DNA of 64,000 nt from Megaleporinus macrocephalus. Taxonomy: Eukaryota; Chordata; Actinopteri; Characiformes; Anostomidae. Of the stretch, positions 22,960 to 33,854 are shown piece by piece. The stretch is taken from contig CM038721.1 of the NCBI GenBank assembly GCA_021613375.1, positions 1,192,025 through 1,256,024 on the forward strand. The letters run 5' to 3'. Below the pieces are notes generated by a model. The model had not been told where the DNA came from. It searched no databases and saw only the letters and a program-made list of their open reading frames with translations. The translations under genes were made by a program, and so were the position numbers. The stretch's first letter is position 1, and each line of letters begins with the position of its first letter.

Positions 22960-23838
22960 GTTAAACAATCAGACAGATATCACAGAGTTATTAAAGAGAG
23001 CTGCAACATTAATACTGTTTATCATGCACGCCTCATCTTTTTTATTTATTTATTTATTATTATTATTTTAGCTTCTGTCTGCACGTGAAGTGCTACAGAG
23101 AGGCCGGACCGTGCAGTAGGTGGTGTAACATTGGTTTTGCATGCAGACCAATGCAGCCGCTCTGGCCATGGCTGTCTGCTCTGTTTGCACGAGCGAAACT
23201 AGCTGCACTGGTTTGCACAAGAAACCAAAGTGCAGCCTCCAGCCCGGTTAATCCCACATTCCAGTCCGCCTGCCAGCGCGACGTCACGCGGTATCCAAGC
23301 CGCAGCCAGCCGCGCTCAAGCCACTCAGGGCCGGGCAGCCGCAGCACAGTCACACCGCGAGCGCGGCACTATTAACCCTAAACCAGCCGGAGAGCTTAGC
23401 TCACACAGACGGTGCCGCCACTGCAGCGTCAGCAGTTCAGGGTTTTTACACAGATAGAAAAAAAAAAAACTTCCTTCCCACGTTGCATGGTGGGGGTGGG
23501 GCGGTGACAGCCACCGTGGGTAAATAATTTATCTCCAGGCGAATGGACTTCGCTCAGACTCGCGTTGACTCACGCTGGCCCAGCCCATGTGATTCAGGGA
23601 GTGAAAAATGCGCTGAAGCCGGAGGACGAGACGGAAAGCCCCATAATCAAAGGCGAGTCTGGACCACGTCAGCTGCGCGCTTCCTTATCGTTTGTTTTTA
23701 AGAGCAGCCAGTCATATCTGACTCACTGCTCAGCCAAGCGAGCTAAACATATATGTGTTTTTGTGATGTGGTGGAAAATGCAACAAGTGAGTGGATCAAG
23801 CAGAAAAAAGAGCTGAGCAGTTCAGTATTTAACAGGGC

Positions 23839-23914
<76 letters not shown>

Positions 23915-24100
23915 ATAACACTCAACAGACAGGGATTCCATATAGAAGTGTGCACACTCAAGCATGCAAATAGTTTTATGCATGGTGGGAAATGTGATGT
24001 ATATGGTTTTAAATGGCACAAGACATATAAACTAGTATTAGTAACCGGGACACAGTGTGTGCACATAATAGTAATAAACCCTTAAAATGTTATATAAGTA
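22960..24100. other. Upstream flank of irf2bp2
   Basis: GC-balanced sequence to about 23720 with a short TTTA/TTA run at 23040-23070. The composition suggests the outer CpG island or upstream regulatory DNA. No open frame is convincing. Confidence 0.45.
23844..23911. repeat. (AT)n microsatellite
   Basis: About 34 uninterrupted AT units, which can extrude as a cruciform. Confidence 0.95.
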
Positions 24101-24114
24101 CTTCACTTTTGTAA

Positions 24115-24420
24115 GTACTTTTGTTTACAGTGGTGGTGTACCATATCTACAACACACATATACACATTTTATGTACTATTAAAACCACCAGTTAACCTAC
24201 ACGTGTCTTCAACGTTAATTAATGAATCACTGATAGTAAATTAAAGGGAAAATCTGGAAAATAATATATGAATATTAATGCATCCTGCATGTATCCCTCC
24301 ACCATGAATGGACTGAAATACATTTTAATAAATATTTACTGTAATAACTTTCTGTGAGGGAGCTTTTAGAGGTGGACGTCTGGTTCCATTCACCATCACT
24401 GTGAATGTATATATATAAGT
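24115..24420. mobile_element. Copy of a dispersed non-autonomous element (family D)
   Basis: Segments TTTACAGTGGTGGTG, CTACAACACACATATACACA, CTACACGTGTCTTC and GACGTCTGGTTCCATTCACC occur here. In matching or inverted form they recur at 36.3 kb, 56.6 kb and 58.1-58.35 kb. No coding capacity is seen and the class is unknown. Confidence 0.6.
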
Positions 24421-24430
24421 GTGCTGATCA

Positions 24431-24582
24431 GAGCTGCTCTGTGAGCTTCAGTCTGTGAGGAAACGGAGGAGAAGCATGTTTTTACAAGCTCGCGCATGAC
24501 GACGTTGGAAACGAGGAAGTGAGATATGGAGTCACGTAGACGTTGCCTCGCCCACGCGGGGTCAAAACAACCCCCCCCCCCC

Positions 24583-24615
<33 letters not shown>

Positions 24616-24980
24616 GCTCCTCCCCCCATGCCTCGAGGCCGTAGCCTCGCGCTCAGGTGATGGAGGGTCTCTGTTTAGGCTACGCTTCGCCCCCAGAGCC
24701 GCAGGCCGCGCGCCACTGTCTCTATAACAACGTTCGAACCAAAACAAACATGAGCTCGGAGGCAGCCCGGCGAAAGTAGCATTAGCTTCTCCGCTAAAGG
24801 CTAAAGGAGCCCAGGCCGCATGCGGAGGGAGCAGGCCGGCTCTGCTCAGGCTGGAGGTCCCGCAGCTCGGAGAAGATCTGGGGTTCATATCGCTGAGTAA
24901 GGATCTGAGTGTGATCAGACCGCCCTCTTACACCAGCGCGCACGAGTGCTGTGGTGAACATTCTCAGCTCAGTCAGCTGT

Positions 24981-25017
<37 letters not shown>

Positions 25018-25110
25018 GAAGCATTACGACATGTAGACACCTTCCGCTTCAGTATGCAACACACTAAAGAGAGTGAGAGACTTATATATATATATACACC
25101 TTCCTCTATC
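24431..25110. other. Intergenic, GC-rich
   Basis: It contains a C-run followed by (CA)n at 24571-24613 and a (GA)n run at 24985-25013. Between them is GC-rich single-copy-looking sequence with no recognised gene. Confidence 0.5.
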
Positions 25111-25830
25111 TACAGCTCCACTGACCATACAGGAGCTCCACTCACTGTCCACTGTATCAGCTCTACTGACCATACAGGAGCTCCACTCACTGTCCACTGT
25201 ATCAGCTCCACTGACCATACAGGACCTCCACTCACTGTCCACTGTATCAGCTCCACTGACCATACAGGAGCTCCACTCACTGTCCGCTGTATCAGCTCCA
25301 CTGACCATACAGGACCTCCACTCACTGTCCACTGTATCAGCTCCACTGACCATACAGGACCTCCACTCACTGTCCACTGTATCAGCTCCACTGACCATAC
25401 AGGACCTCCACTCACTGTCCACTGTATCAGCTCCACTGACCATACAGGACCTACACTCACTGTCCACTGTATCAGCTCCACTGACCATACAGGACCTCCA
25501 CTCACTGTCCACTGTATCAGCTCCACTGACCATACAGGAGCTCCACTTACAGACTGTAGTTCATCTGATTCTCTGTATACTTTATTACTCTGTTCTTTAA
25601 TGATCAGGACCCCCACAGGACCACCACAGAGCAGATACTATTAGGGAGGTCATTCTCAGCACTGCAGTGATGCTGACATGGTGGTGGTGTGTTAGTGTGT
25701 GTTGTGCTGGTGTGAGTGGATCAAACACAGCACTGCAGTGATATTGACATGGTGGTGGTGTGAAAACATAAAGCACTGCAGTTAGAGAATCAGATGACCT
25801 ACAATCTGTAGGTGTAGCTCCTATATGATT
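25111..25830 (+). mobile_element. Dispersed fish repeat (family B), copy 1, with internal array
   Basis: After the 45-bp array comes a segment with GATCAGGACCCCCACAGGAC, CATTCTCAGCACTGCAGTGA and GTTGTGCTGGTGTGAGTGGA. I remember this as a very common non-coding repeat in fish genomes. The same order of blocks is found at 31.55-32.43 kb. No protein is encoded and the class is unknown. Confidence 0.75.
25115..25545. repeat. 45-bp minisatellite within family B, copy 1
   Basis: Ten units of CAGCTCCACTGACCATACAG followed by GA(G/C)CTCCACTCACTGTCCACTGTAT, with G/C and a few other substitutions. The period is divisible by three, so both strands give stop-free artificial frames. Confidence 0.95.
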
Positions 25831-25837
25831 AGTGGAG

Positions 25838-25838
<1 letters not shown>

Positions 25839-25927
<89 letters not shown>
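25839..25927. repeat. Compound (AT)n(GA)n microsatellite
   Basis: About 25 AT units run directly into about 19 GA units, followed by GAGAGA/TGTGTG-rich sequence to about 26190. Confidence 0.95.
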
Positions 25928-25930
<3 letters not shown>

Positions 25931-26194
25931 GGAGGAAGTTGGACTGTGTAAGAGAGAGAGACTGTGTGTGTGTGTATGCGTGTGTGTGAGAGAGAAAGAG
26001 ACTGTGTGTGTGTGTGTTAGAGACGGAGGAGAAAGTTGGGCTGTGTAAGTGAGAGAGACACACTCAGTGTGTTTGAGTGTGAGTGTGTGTGAGAGAGAGA
26101 GACAGTGTGTGAGAGAGAGAGATAGAGAGAGAGGGAGGAGAAAGTTGGTGCTGTGTAAGTGAGAGAGTGAGAGAGAGAGAGAGTGAATCACTAA

Positions 26195-27585
26195 ACACTT
26201 TGTTCTGTTTTAGTACAGCTGCAGGTCAAACAGTCAAATGAGTGACAGGTTTACACACAATGCACAACACGATCAGGCGTTTCACTGTTTATGCAAATAG
26301 ACTGGAATGAAGTGCAGCAGCTCAACACTGAACCCAATTATATATAATATTTTATAAATGTTTATCTGTCAGTACAAAAACATTTACAAAATATAGAAAT
26401 AGTATAATTAATGATTGTATTTTTGGGCATGTACTGTTGCATTATATGTTTTCCTTTTATTAATATTAAAGGAGCAATGTGTAAAATTGGGCAACCTGTC
26501 GAATTCATATACCAAACACATTATTACTTATCATTAACTGAAATAAATGATAAGCTCTCACACTCGTGATCTGTAACAGTGGCCGTTGTGATTAAAGCAC
26601 ACGCGGCTGCTTACGGCTAACTTTGCTCCGAGCCAAGACCTTTACGCAGGCCTTCCCCTCCTGACGTGGCGGTGCGTCTGCAAGGGTAAACCCCCTCGTA
26701 ACGCTCGGAGATAAGCCTGCTAAGCAGAGGGGGAACATCCCTAACCCATGATGGCCTTGTCTTGTCCCCGCCTCTTCTATCTGTACGGCTTATTAGCAGG
26801 CCTGTTCGCTGTGTCGCGGACACATACACGCGCTGTGCCTTCGCGCTCCATGTTTGCGTAGCCTGCTCGCCCAGATTTGGGCTCAAGCCCGGCTCGGGGG
26901 CATGCGGTCTGCCGGTGATAGGATTAAGAGGGCTCACATCTGAGGCACCACTTTGAGGAAGAAGTGTTACACGGATTGGCGAGCTCTAGAAGTGTGGAGC
27001 CTCGAATGTCGAATGTTGTTTTCTTTTCGGGCTACGAGCGCCACATCAAAGGCTCAGTTACTGTAAAGCCGGCTGTTTCTGATCACCTGACGGTTCTGCT
27101 GAATGTGGCTAGCATTTCTACTGAATACTCTGGCCGGTCAAAACAAAAGCCCTTGAAACTCTTCCTGAAAGCCAGCGGTTCTTCCTCGGTTAGACTCTGT
27201 GTGGAGGAACACTTCATTCAAGGCTCCATGCTTTACTATGCGTCAGCCCTTCAGAAGGCTTCCTGGAATTGTTGGCCAGACAAACGGTTTGCACACACGG
27301 CCTGACAGCCGGGGTGTCTATCTGGCTTAACCGATGCACATGGGAGGAAGTCAACAAATCCAAAGCTGGGCAGGCCTGGGCTGGGTGGGGTGGTTCCGGG
27401 GGAGGGGGTGGAGTTGTGGGGTCACGTTCACCAGCCAACCTGGCTATCATCTCGCCCAACTTCGAGCCAACCAAGCACTGTGTGCATTAACGCCAGCCAC
27501 AAACACAATGTACACCAATAACATTTCCGTCCACCGTACGTTCACAGGCTGGCAAAGTGGCTCAGAACTCAGTTGCTTCCAGATT
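26195..27585. other. Intergenic, nothing recognised
   Basis: AT-rich to 26580, then GC-balanced. Plus-strand open frames at 26964-27305 and 27334-27756 show no familiar domain and are not called. Confidence 0.45.
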
Positions 27586-27589
27586 TTTA

Positions 27590-28105
27590 AAACCTTCCGT
27601 GCAACTTTTATTGCACAACATGAAATTGTGAAATTGTTAAATAAAGTTTACCGCAACTTGTTTGCCACAACCGTTGCGAGCATCCTAACTTTACGGAACA
27701 AGTTTCATGAAACAACCAATTTAAACACTAATGTATCACATGATCACATTGAATGATTGATTTCACCAGATCGATAGATGAAAAAAAGCAAAACAGAAGA
27801 AGTTTATTGGGTTAAAAGAATGTGCTAACAATGCTGACTGGTATTTTGCCCGGAGTTGTTGTTGGAATTGCTGTTTTTTCTCAAAATGCTTATAGATTTG
27901 CATGAAGTTAAAGTTTCTCGCAACTCATTTGAAACTCCACAACCGTTGCGAGCATCTCAAGTCCACAACTTTTATGAACCAAGCAATCAAAGCACAGAAA
28001 ATGCATCTAATTGACCGCTTGGTTTCATCAGTTCAATGGCCAAACAATGCTAACTGGTATTTTGCCTGGAGTAGTCCAGATGTCTTGTTTCTGAATTGCT
28101 TTAAG
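27590..28105. repeat. Degenerate local duplication of about 300 bp
   Basis: CCACAACCGTTGCGAGCATC occurs at about 27667 and 27939, and CAATGCTGACTGGTATTTTGCC is matched by CAATGCTAACTGGTATTTTG about 225 bp later. The two halves have diverged. Origin is unknown. Confidence 0.55.
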
Positions 28106-28324
28106 TGTCCGGTTGCACAGAAATTATGTTACATCATGTAAAGCCACCCTCAGTAGCCTACTTTTTCATGTAGACCTTGTTAAACTTGCTTGTCTCTGAA
28201 AACAGAAATTTCTAAAAAATAACATCATACAGAATCAGAAACCACATAAGCAAGACAGTTTAAGATTGCTTAACGTCTCAGCACAGTCTTAGACAGTACA
28301 CTACATTCTTAATCCATAGGCTTT

Positions 28325-29033
28325 AATATACTGTCGGCCCAACCTTTGCAGCTATAACAGCTTCAGCTCTTCTGGGAAGGCTCTCCACACCGTTTAGGAG
28401 AGTGTTTATGGGAATGTTGGACTGTTCTTCCAGAAGACCATCTGTGAGGTCAGACACTGATGTTGGACGAGAAGGCCTGGCTCACAGTCTCCGCTCTAAT
28501 TCAACCCAAAGGTGTTCTATCAGGTTGAGGTCAGCACTCTGTGTAGGCCAGTCAAGTTCTTCCACACCAACTCGCTCCTTCATGTCTTCATGGAGCTGCT
28601 TTGTGCTTTGAACAGGAAGGGGCCATCCCCAAACTGTCCCCAATTTGGGGGCATGAAATTGTCCCGAGTCTCTTGGTTTGCTGAAGCATTAAGAGTTCCT
28701 TTCACTGGAACTGAGAGTCCGAGCACACCTCCTGAAAAACAACCCCATACCATAATCCCCCCTCCACCAAACTTTACACTCACAGTCACAATGCAATCAG
28801 ACAAGTACTGTCCTCCTGGCAACCGCCAAACCCAGACTCATCCATCTGACTGCCAGGAGGAGAAAGCATGATTGGTCACTCCAGAGAACACGTCTCCACT
28901 GCTCTAGAGTCCAGTGGCGGCGTGCTTTACTCCACTGCATCCGACGCTCTGCATTGTTCTTGGTTCTTGGTTCTCAGCCATAGAAACCCATTCCATGAAG
29001 CTCTCTACACTCTGTTCTTGAGCTGATCTGAGC
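28325..29033 (-). pseudogene. Tc1-like transposase fragment
   Basis: On the minus strand a frame at 28822-28580 contains VKFGGGGIMVWGCFSGG, matching the conserved centre of the Tc1 DDE catalytic domain. Sequence on both sides continues the same family across stops and frameshifts (for example the reverse complement of TGCAGCTATAACAGCTTC near the C-terminus). Only the C-terminal half is present, and the N-terminal DNA-binding part and one end are missing. It cannot encode an active enzyme. Confidence 0.85.
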
Positions 29034-29930
29034 TAAGATAAGCTACTTGTTAGCCACATTAACTTCATTGCAAAGCTAAAGCAGCAAACCTCAGACACCA
29101 ACCGTGACTTGGCTGAATGACTATACACACATTCTCAGGTTTGGCTGTTGAGGATCCTCAGTTCTGAGTCTTTTCCTGGAGTAAGACACAACCTTTGAAA
29201 CGAGTAATCGGATCCGAGCAGGTGCGCCCTGGGAGCGAAGGAAGCAGGTATAGGAACGCCTGCGCCGTTTTCAGTCTGTGACTTGGGAAAAACCGGCGCT
29301 GCGTTCCTTTAATAATTGAACAAATTGCTTTGTAGCGCATGCTTTGATGTGTTAAAGCCTTTCAATTTTTAAACAGCACATATTTTTAATTAAGCATTCC
29401 GAACGTGGCGTGCGGCTTTATGCTGGAGCACGACTTGCAGAGGCTGAAAGACTCTCCGTGCGAGTTGCACTCCAGCATGAAAATAATACAAATTGTCTGG
29501 AGTGTTTTTTTTTTCAGTCCACCGCAGATGATTCAGGGGCAGTTTGACAACGAACGCAGACGTGGATGATCACGAAATAGTTACTGTGGTGTAGCTGTTC
29601 CTGTGTAAGTGGAATATATATCATTATAGGTCGTAAGAACATTCTAGATGATAAAACATAAAATATCAGCACAAAACATTAACATGATTACGAACGCTAC
29701 CACCTTTAAAGCCTTTAAAGGACCGATCCAGCCTAAACTAGCAGCTAATATGCTATCGTGATGTTCTGCTTTGCAGCATCGCACCTCTCAGAATTCTAAA
29801 TTTCATACCTTTGTTGTGCTTTCATCCCTCAGTGTTCTCTCACTACAGTACCCAGCATGCATTGTGCAAACACTGTCATTGGAAGCTCCCACAGTGATAA
29901 AGAAAGCCATTGAGGTGCCTAATATATATA
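29034..29930. other. Intergenic, nothing recognised
   Basis: Single-copy-looking DNA with a T-run at about 29506-29514. No gene is recognised. Confidence 0.45.
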
Positions 29931-30790
29931 GATATTAATATATATAGACTAATATATGTAGACTAAGATAAGGGTCAAATTTGAGCAAATTAATATGATT
30001 AATCACTATTAACTACACAAAATAATGCAATTAATTATTACAATGTATTATTTCTTGTGTTTGTTTTGGTATTGGCTGGTATATGTGGGTGGTTTGTTTT
30101 GTTTGTGCTGAAATTAAAACAGCTCTGCATAACCACAAAACCACACATTCACACATTAGCAGGGTTTGTTATTGGCTAGAGATAGTAAATACATGTTTTG
30201 CTTATTTTGTACACTTATATCCTCATATACAGCTTTTAAAAAATATCAAAGTCAAATTTGTGCAAAATAATCGTTAATCAATCATTTCATTATTTGGTGG
30301 CAACATCTACCCAAGATAATAAATACATTCTGAAAAGGACTATTTTATCAATGTATATCCACTTATACTGCTTTTTAAATGACAAAACAAATCTGTACAG
30401 TCAAAATTGTGCAAAATAAAGTGTTTAATTGTGATTAGTCGCTTTAATCGCTAATCAGTAATTTCAACGTTTGTTAGCCACATTCACCTGAGACAAGAAA
30501 TACCTTAGATTAGATATACATAGATACTAGATATACTAGATATACATAAGATATACATAAGATATAAGATTTTTATGATCAAACTTAAGCAAATGATTGC
30601 GATTAATCACAAGTAACTGTGCACGTTAATGCGATTAATCACGATTATTCAGTCAGTTATTAGTTTACGAGTCCTAATGTGGTGCTGGTTGCTATGCTTT
30701 CAGTTTTGTTTGTGCTGAAACGTACAATGGCTCTGCAAAGCCGCAAAACCAGATAGCGCAGGTTTGCTCGAGCCGCCGCTGGTAACGTTC
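29930..30790. repeat. Degenerate AT-rich repeats with GATTAATCAC-type words
   Basis: Variants of GATTAATCACTATTAAC and GCGATTAATCACGATTATTC recur four times. TTTGTGCTGAAA...AAACAGCTCTGCATAACC-like segments occur near 30100 and 30706. This looks like two or more decayed copies of one repeat. Confidence 0.5.
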
Positions 30791-31328
30791 ACCTGAGAGG
30801 AGTCGTAGGAAACAGGAGCGGGTAAAATATAGCATCACATATCAGTGATGTAATCTGTTCAGAAGCGTTTCTGTGCCCAGCGTGAGTCACTTTTCTGGTC
30901 GGCCTGCTCCTTACACAGGAAAGCGTAACTATGGCAACCGCGGCCTTATCAGGATAGCCTGTGTGACTAACCGCTTCCTGTTTACAGCGTTTCTGCTTGC
31001 TTTCGCCGTTCAGCTCTGCAGGTCTCCAGCAGTGTCGTACACACAGACGCCCCAGAGCTGCAGCGCGCCAGGCAGGTGGGCCGGGGTCACTTCCGCAGTG
31101 TGAAAATAAAAGTGTGAAGTCCCAGCTCGCACTAATGCGCCGCTGCTTTATTTACCCGCGCAGAGTGAGTGCCGAGGGGCCGGCCCTGGTGATTTAGGGT
31201 GATTGGAAAGCATGGCGCTCGGTTCGGGCCCCCGCTGAGTGTGCAGGCACTAAATCGCAGCATCACCTCCTTCGGTGAAGGACAGAGGCGAAAGAAATAC
31301 TCCCATCCCCGCGAGGAGAACCGGGGGA

Positions 31329-31330
<2 letters not shown>
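30791..31330. other. Intergenic, GC-balanced
   Basis: Nothing recognised. Confidence 0.45.

Positions 31331-31367
<37 letters not shown>
31331..31367. repeat. (AT)n microsatellite
   Basis: About 18 AT units. Confidence 0.95.
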
Positions 31368-31368
<1 letters not shown>

Positions 31369-31544
31369 GGCCCCTGGCAGATCACGAAGCCCCCGCAAAA
31401 CAGATCAATACACAGCCTGAGATGGACGCGGGACAGAAACCGGAGCGTGTGGTTCGGCTACGAAAATAAATCTGTGCAGCTGGAGTGGGCCGAGTTGTTA
31501 CTACTGCTTATGATGCATGATAATTCAGTCCTAACGATAAAACC

Positions 31545-32430
31545 ACTCACTGTCCAGTTCAGCAGCTCCACTGACCATACAGGACCTCCACTCACTGTCC
31601 ACTGTATCAGCTCCACTGACCATACAGGACCTACACTCACTGTCCACTGTATCAGCTCCACTGACCATACAGGACCTACACTCACTGTCCACTGTATCAG
31701 CTCCACTGACCATACAGGACCTCCACTCACTGTCCACTGTATCAGCTCCACTGACCATACAGGACCTCCACTCACTGTCCACTGTATCAGCTCCACTGAC
31801 CATACAGGACCTCCACTCACTGTCCACTGTATCAGCTCCACTGACCATACAGGACCTCCACTCACTGTCCACTGTATCAGCTCCACTGACCATACAGGAC
31901 CTCCACTCACTGTCCACTGTATCAGCTCCACTGACCATACAGGACCTCCACTCACTGTCCACTGTATCAGCTCCACTGACCATACAGGACCTCCAGGAGC
32001 TCCACTTACAGACTGTAGTTCATCTGATTCTCTGTATACTTTATTACTCTGTTCTTTAATGATCAGGACCCCCACAGGACCACCACAGAGCAGATACTAT
32101 TAGGGAGGTGGATCATTCTCAGCACTGCAGTGACACTGACATTGTGGTGGTGAATTAATGTGTTTGTTGTGCTGGTGTGAGTGGATCAGACACAGCAGTG
32201 CAGTGTCCACTCACTGTCCACTCTATTAGACACTCCTACTACTTGCAGGTCCACCTTGTAGATGTAAAGTCAGAGACAGTAGTTCATCTGCTGCTGCACA
32301 GTTTGTGTTCCTCTAGTTCTTCAGTGGACACAGGACACAGCTTACAGGATGCCGCCCATAAGACACCACCCCCACAGGACGCTGCCCCCACAGGACGCTG
32401 GCCACAGGACCCAGATTCTGGACTGTGCTC
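31545..32430 (+). mobile_element. Dispersed fish repeat (family B), copy 2
   Basis: It has the same blocks as at 25.1-25.8 kb: the 45-bp array, GATCAGGACCCCCACAGGAC, then GTTGTGCTGGTGTGAGTGGA. It extends further into CCACTCACTGTCCACTCTAT, GTCCACCTTGTAGATGTAAA and GACGCTGCCCCCACAGGACG. This copy is the more complete of the two. Confidence 0.78.
31562..31995. repeat. 45-bp minisatellite within family B, copy 2
   Basis: Ten units of the same 45-bp repeat as at 25.1 kb. The units here are more homogeneous (mostly GACCTCC, two GACCTAC). Confidence 0.95.
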
Positions 32431-32756
32431 ACTGAGGTGTCTTGATTATGAGCCTATTATAGAGAACTCAGTGGCTTTAAAAGCTAACATAGCGACGCTG
32501 TTGTGTCTGATGTTCGCACAGCAGCCAAACATGCTCCAGCTATTTGTTCCCGAGCCTTAACACTGGACGAGCTGCCCGTTATCATATTTCAACTCGGACC
32601 TTCCAACTAGAAGGTTCAAATACCTTCTGGAACTGGGAACTGTGGAGCTCAGCAAATGATTTCAAATCAACATGTCTGCTCACACAGTAATCCGACTGTC
32701 ATAAAACATTACGCTTCTACAATAAAGTGAGATGATATTAGTACAAGTGAACATAT
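32431..32756. other. Intergenic, nothing recognised
   Basis: No gene or repeat recognised. Confidence 0.4.
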
Positions 32757-32759
32757 AGT

Positions 32760-33854
32760 GGGTCTGTCCTAAACTCTAGTGAGTGTCTAAGTAGGCTGTC
32801 TAGGTAGTGAGTGTGTAAGTAGACTGTCTAGGTAGTGAGTGTGTAAGTAGGCTGTCTAGGTAGTGAGTGTGTAAGTAGGCTGTCTAGGTAGTGAGTGTGT
32901 AAGTAGGCTGTCTAGGTAGTGAGTGTGTAAGTATCAGTGTTCTCTCCTCATCTCTCCTCATAAAACAGATTACTGAGACGCTCTAGTTAGAGAGAGACTG
33001 CGTCACGGCTTGTTCCGCCCACTGCAGCACGCCACCGGTGTTTTAGCTGGTTGCTAAGTTACCGGCCAGCATCCAAAACAATAGCCCAAGGTTTAAAAAT
33101 CTGCTAGCATAAATGCTAATGTCTTCACTGCTCCTAGATTAGCCTGCGGTGCATCATGGGATTGTCTTAGCGGCTGAGGAAGAGTTTGATGCTTCTTAAA
33201 ATCAGGTCTAAATAAGGTTCCTCAGTAGACAGCATGTTTAAGGTATGTAAGAATTCGGACAGTCTACGGCTGTGTCTCAAATCCTACTGAGCTCCTACAT
33301 AGGCAGCCTTTATCATCATAGTTTGCGCTCTCGACATGTAGACTGTCCCAATTCTTACATACCTTAAACATGCTGCTACTGAGGAACCTTATTTAGACCT
33401 GATTTTAAGAAGTATTGAACTCTTCCTCAGCCGCTAAGACAATCCCATGATGCACCGCAGGCTGATCTAGGAGCAGTGAAGTGGTTTTAAAATGTAAGTT
33501 ATTTTGATTCTCTGGAGTTTTAATGTGTTTCTGGTCATAAAATCACACAAAACAGTATTTTATTATCAACTCTGTAACGAGTCCTTCACCATTTGCACTT
33601 TATACTCCACACATTAGCATTTATGCTAGCAGATTTTTGAAACCTCGGGCTATTGTTTTGGATGCCGGCCGGTAGCTTAGCAACCAGTTAAACCACTGGT
33701 GGCGTGCTGCAGTGGGCGGGAACAAGCTGTGACGCAGTCTCTCTCTAACTAGAGCGTCTCAGTAATCTGTTTTATGAGGAGAGAACACTGATACTTACAC
33801 ACTCACTACCTAGACAGCCTACTTACACCATCACTAGAGTTTGAGACAGAACCA
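32760..33854. mobile_element. Long foldback element (1.1-kb imperfect palindrome)
   Basis: The left arm 32760-33267 is complementary to the right arm 33338-33854, with a 70-nt spacer. Matching pairs include CTCATAAAACAGATTACTGA with TCAGTAATCTGTTTTATGAG, GATGCACCGCAGGCTGATCT with its counterpart near 33140, and GACAGTCTAC with GTAGACTGTC at the inner edge. The left arm has extra 28-bp units. The right arm has about 120 extra bases at about 33485-33605. No transposase is encoded. Confidence 0.9.
32774..32935. repeat. 28-bp minisatellite in the left foldback arm
   Basis: Five to six units of GTAGGCTGTCTAGGTAGTGAGTGTGTAA. The right arm holds only one corresponding unit. Confidence 0.9.

Noticed and set aside
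22744..22960. Poly-Gln, poly-Ala or poly-Cys protein over the CAG tract
   Set aside because: All are translations of the trinucleotide repeat in different frames. The tract lies upstream of irf2bp2 and has no supporting exon structure.
28512..28871. Plus-strand 119-codon frame
   Set aside because: It is the antisense of a Tc1 transposase remnant whose conserved motifs lie on the minus strand.
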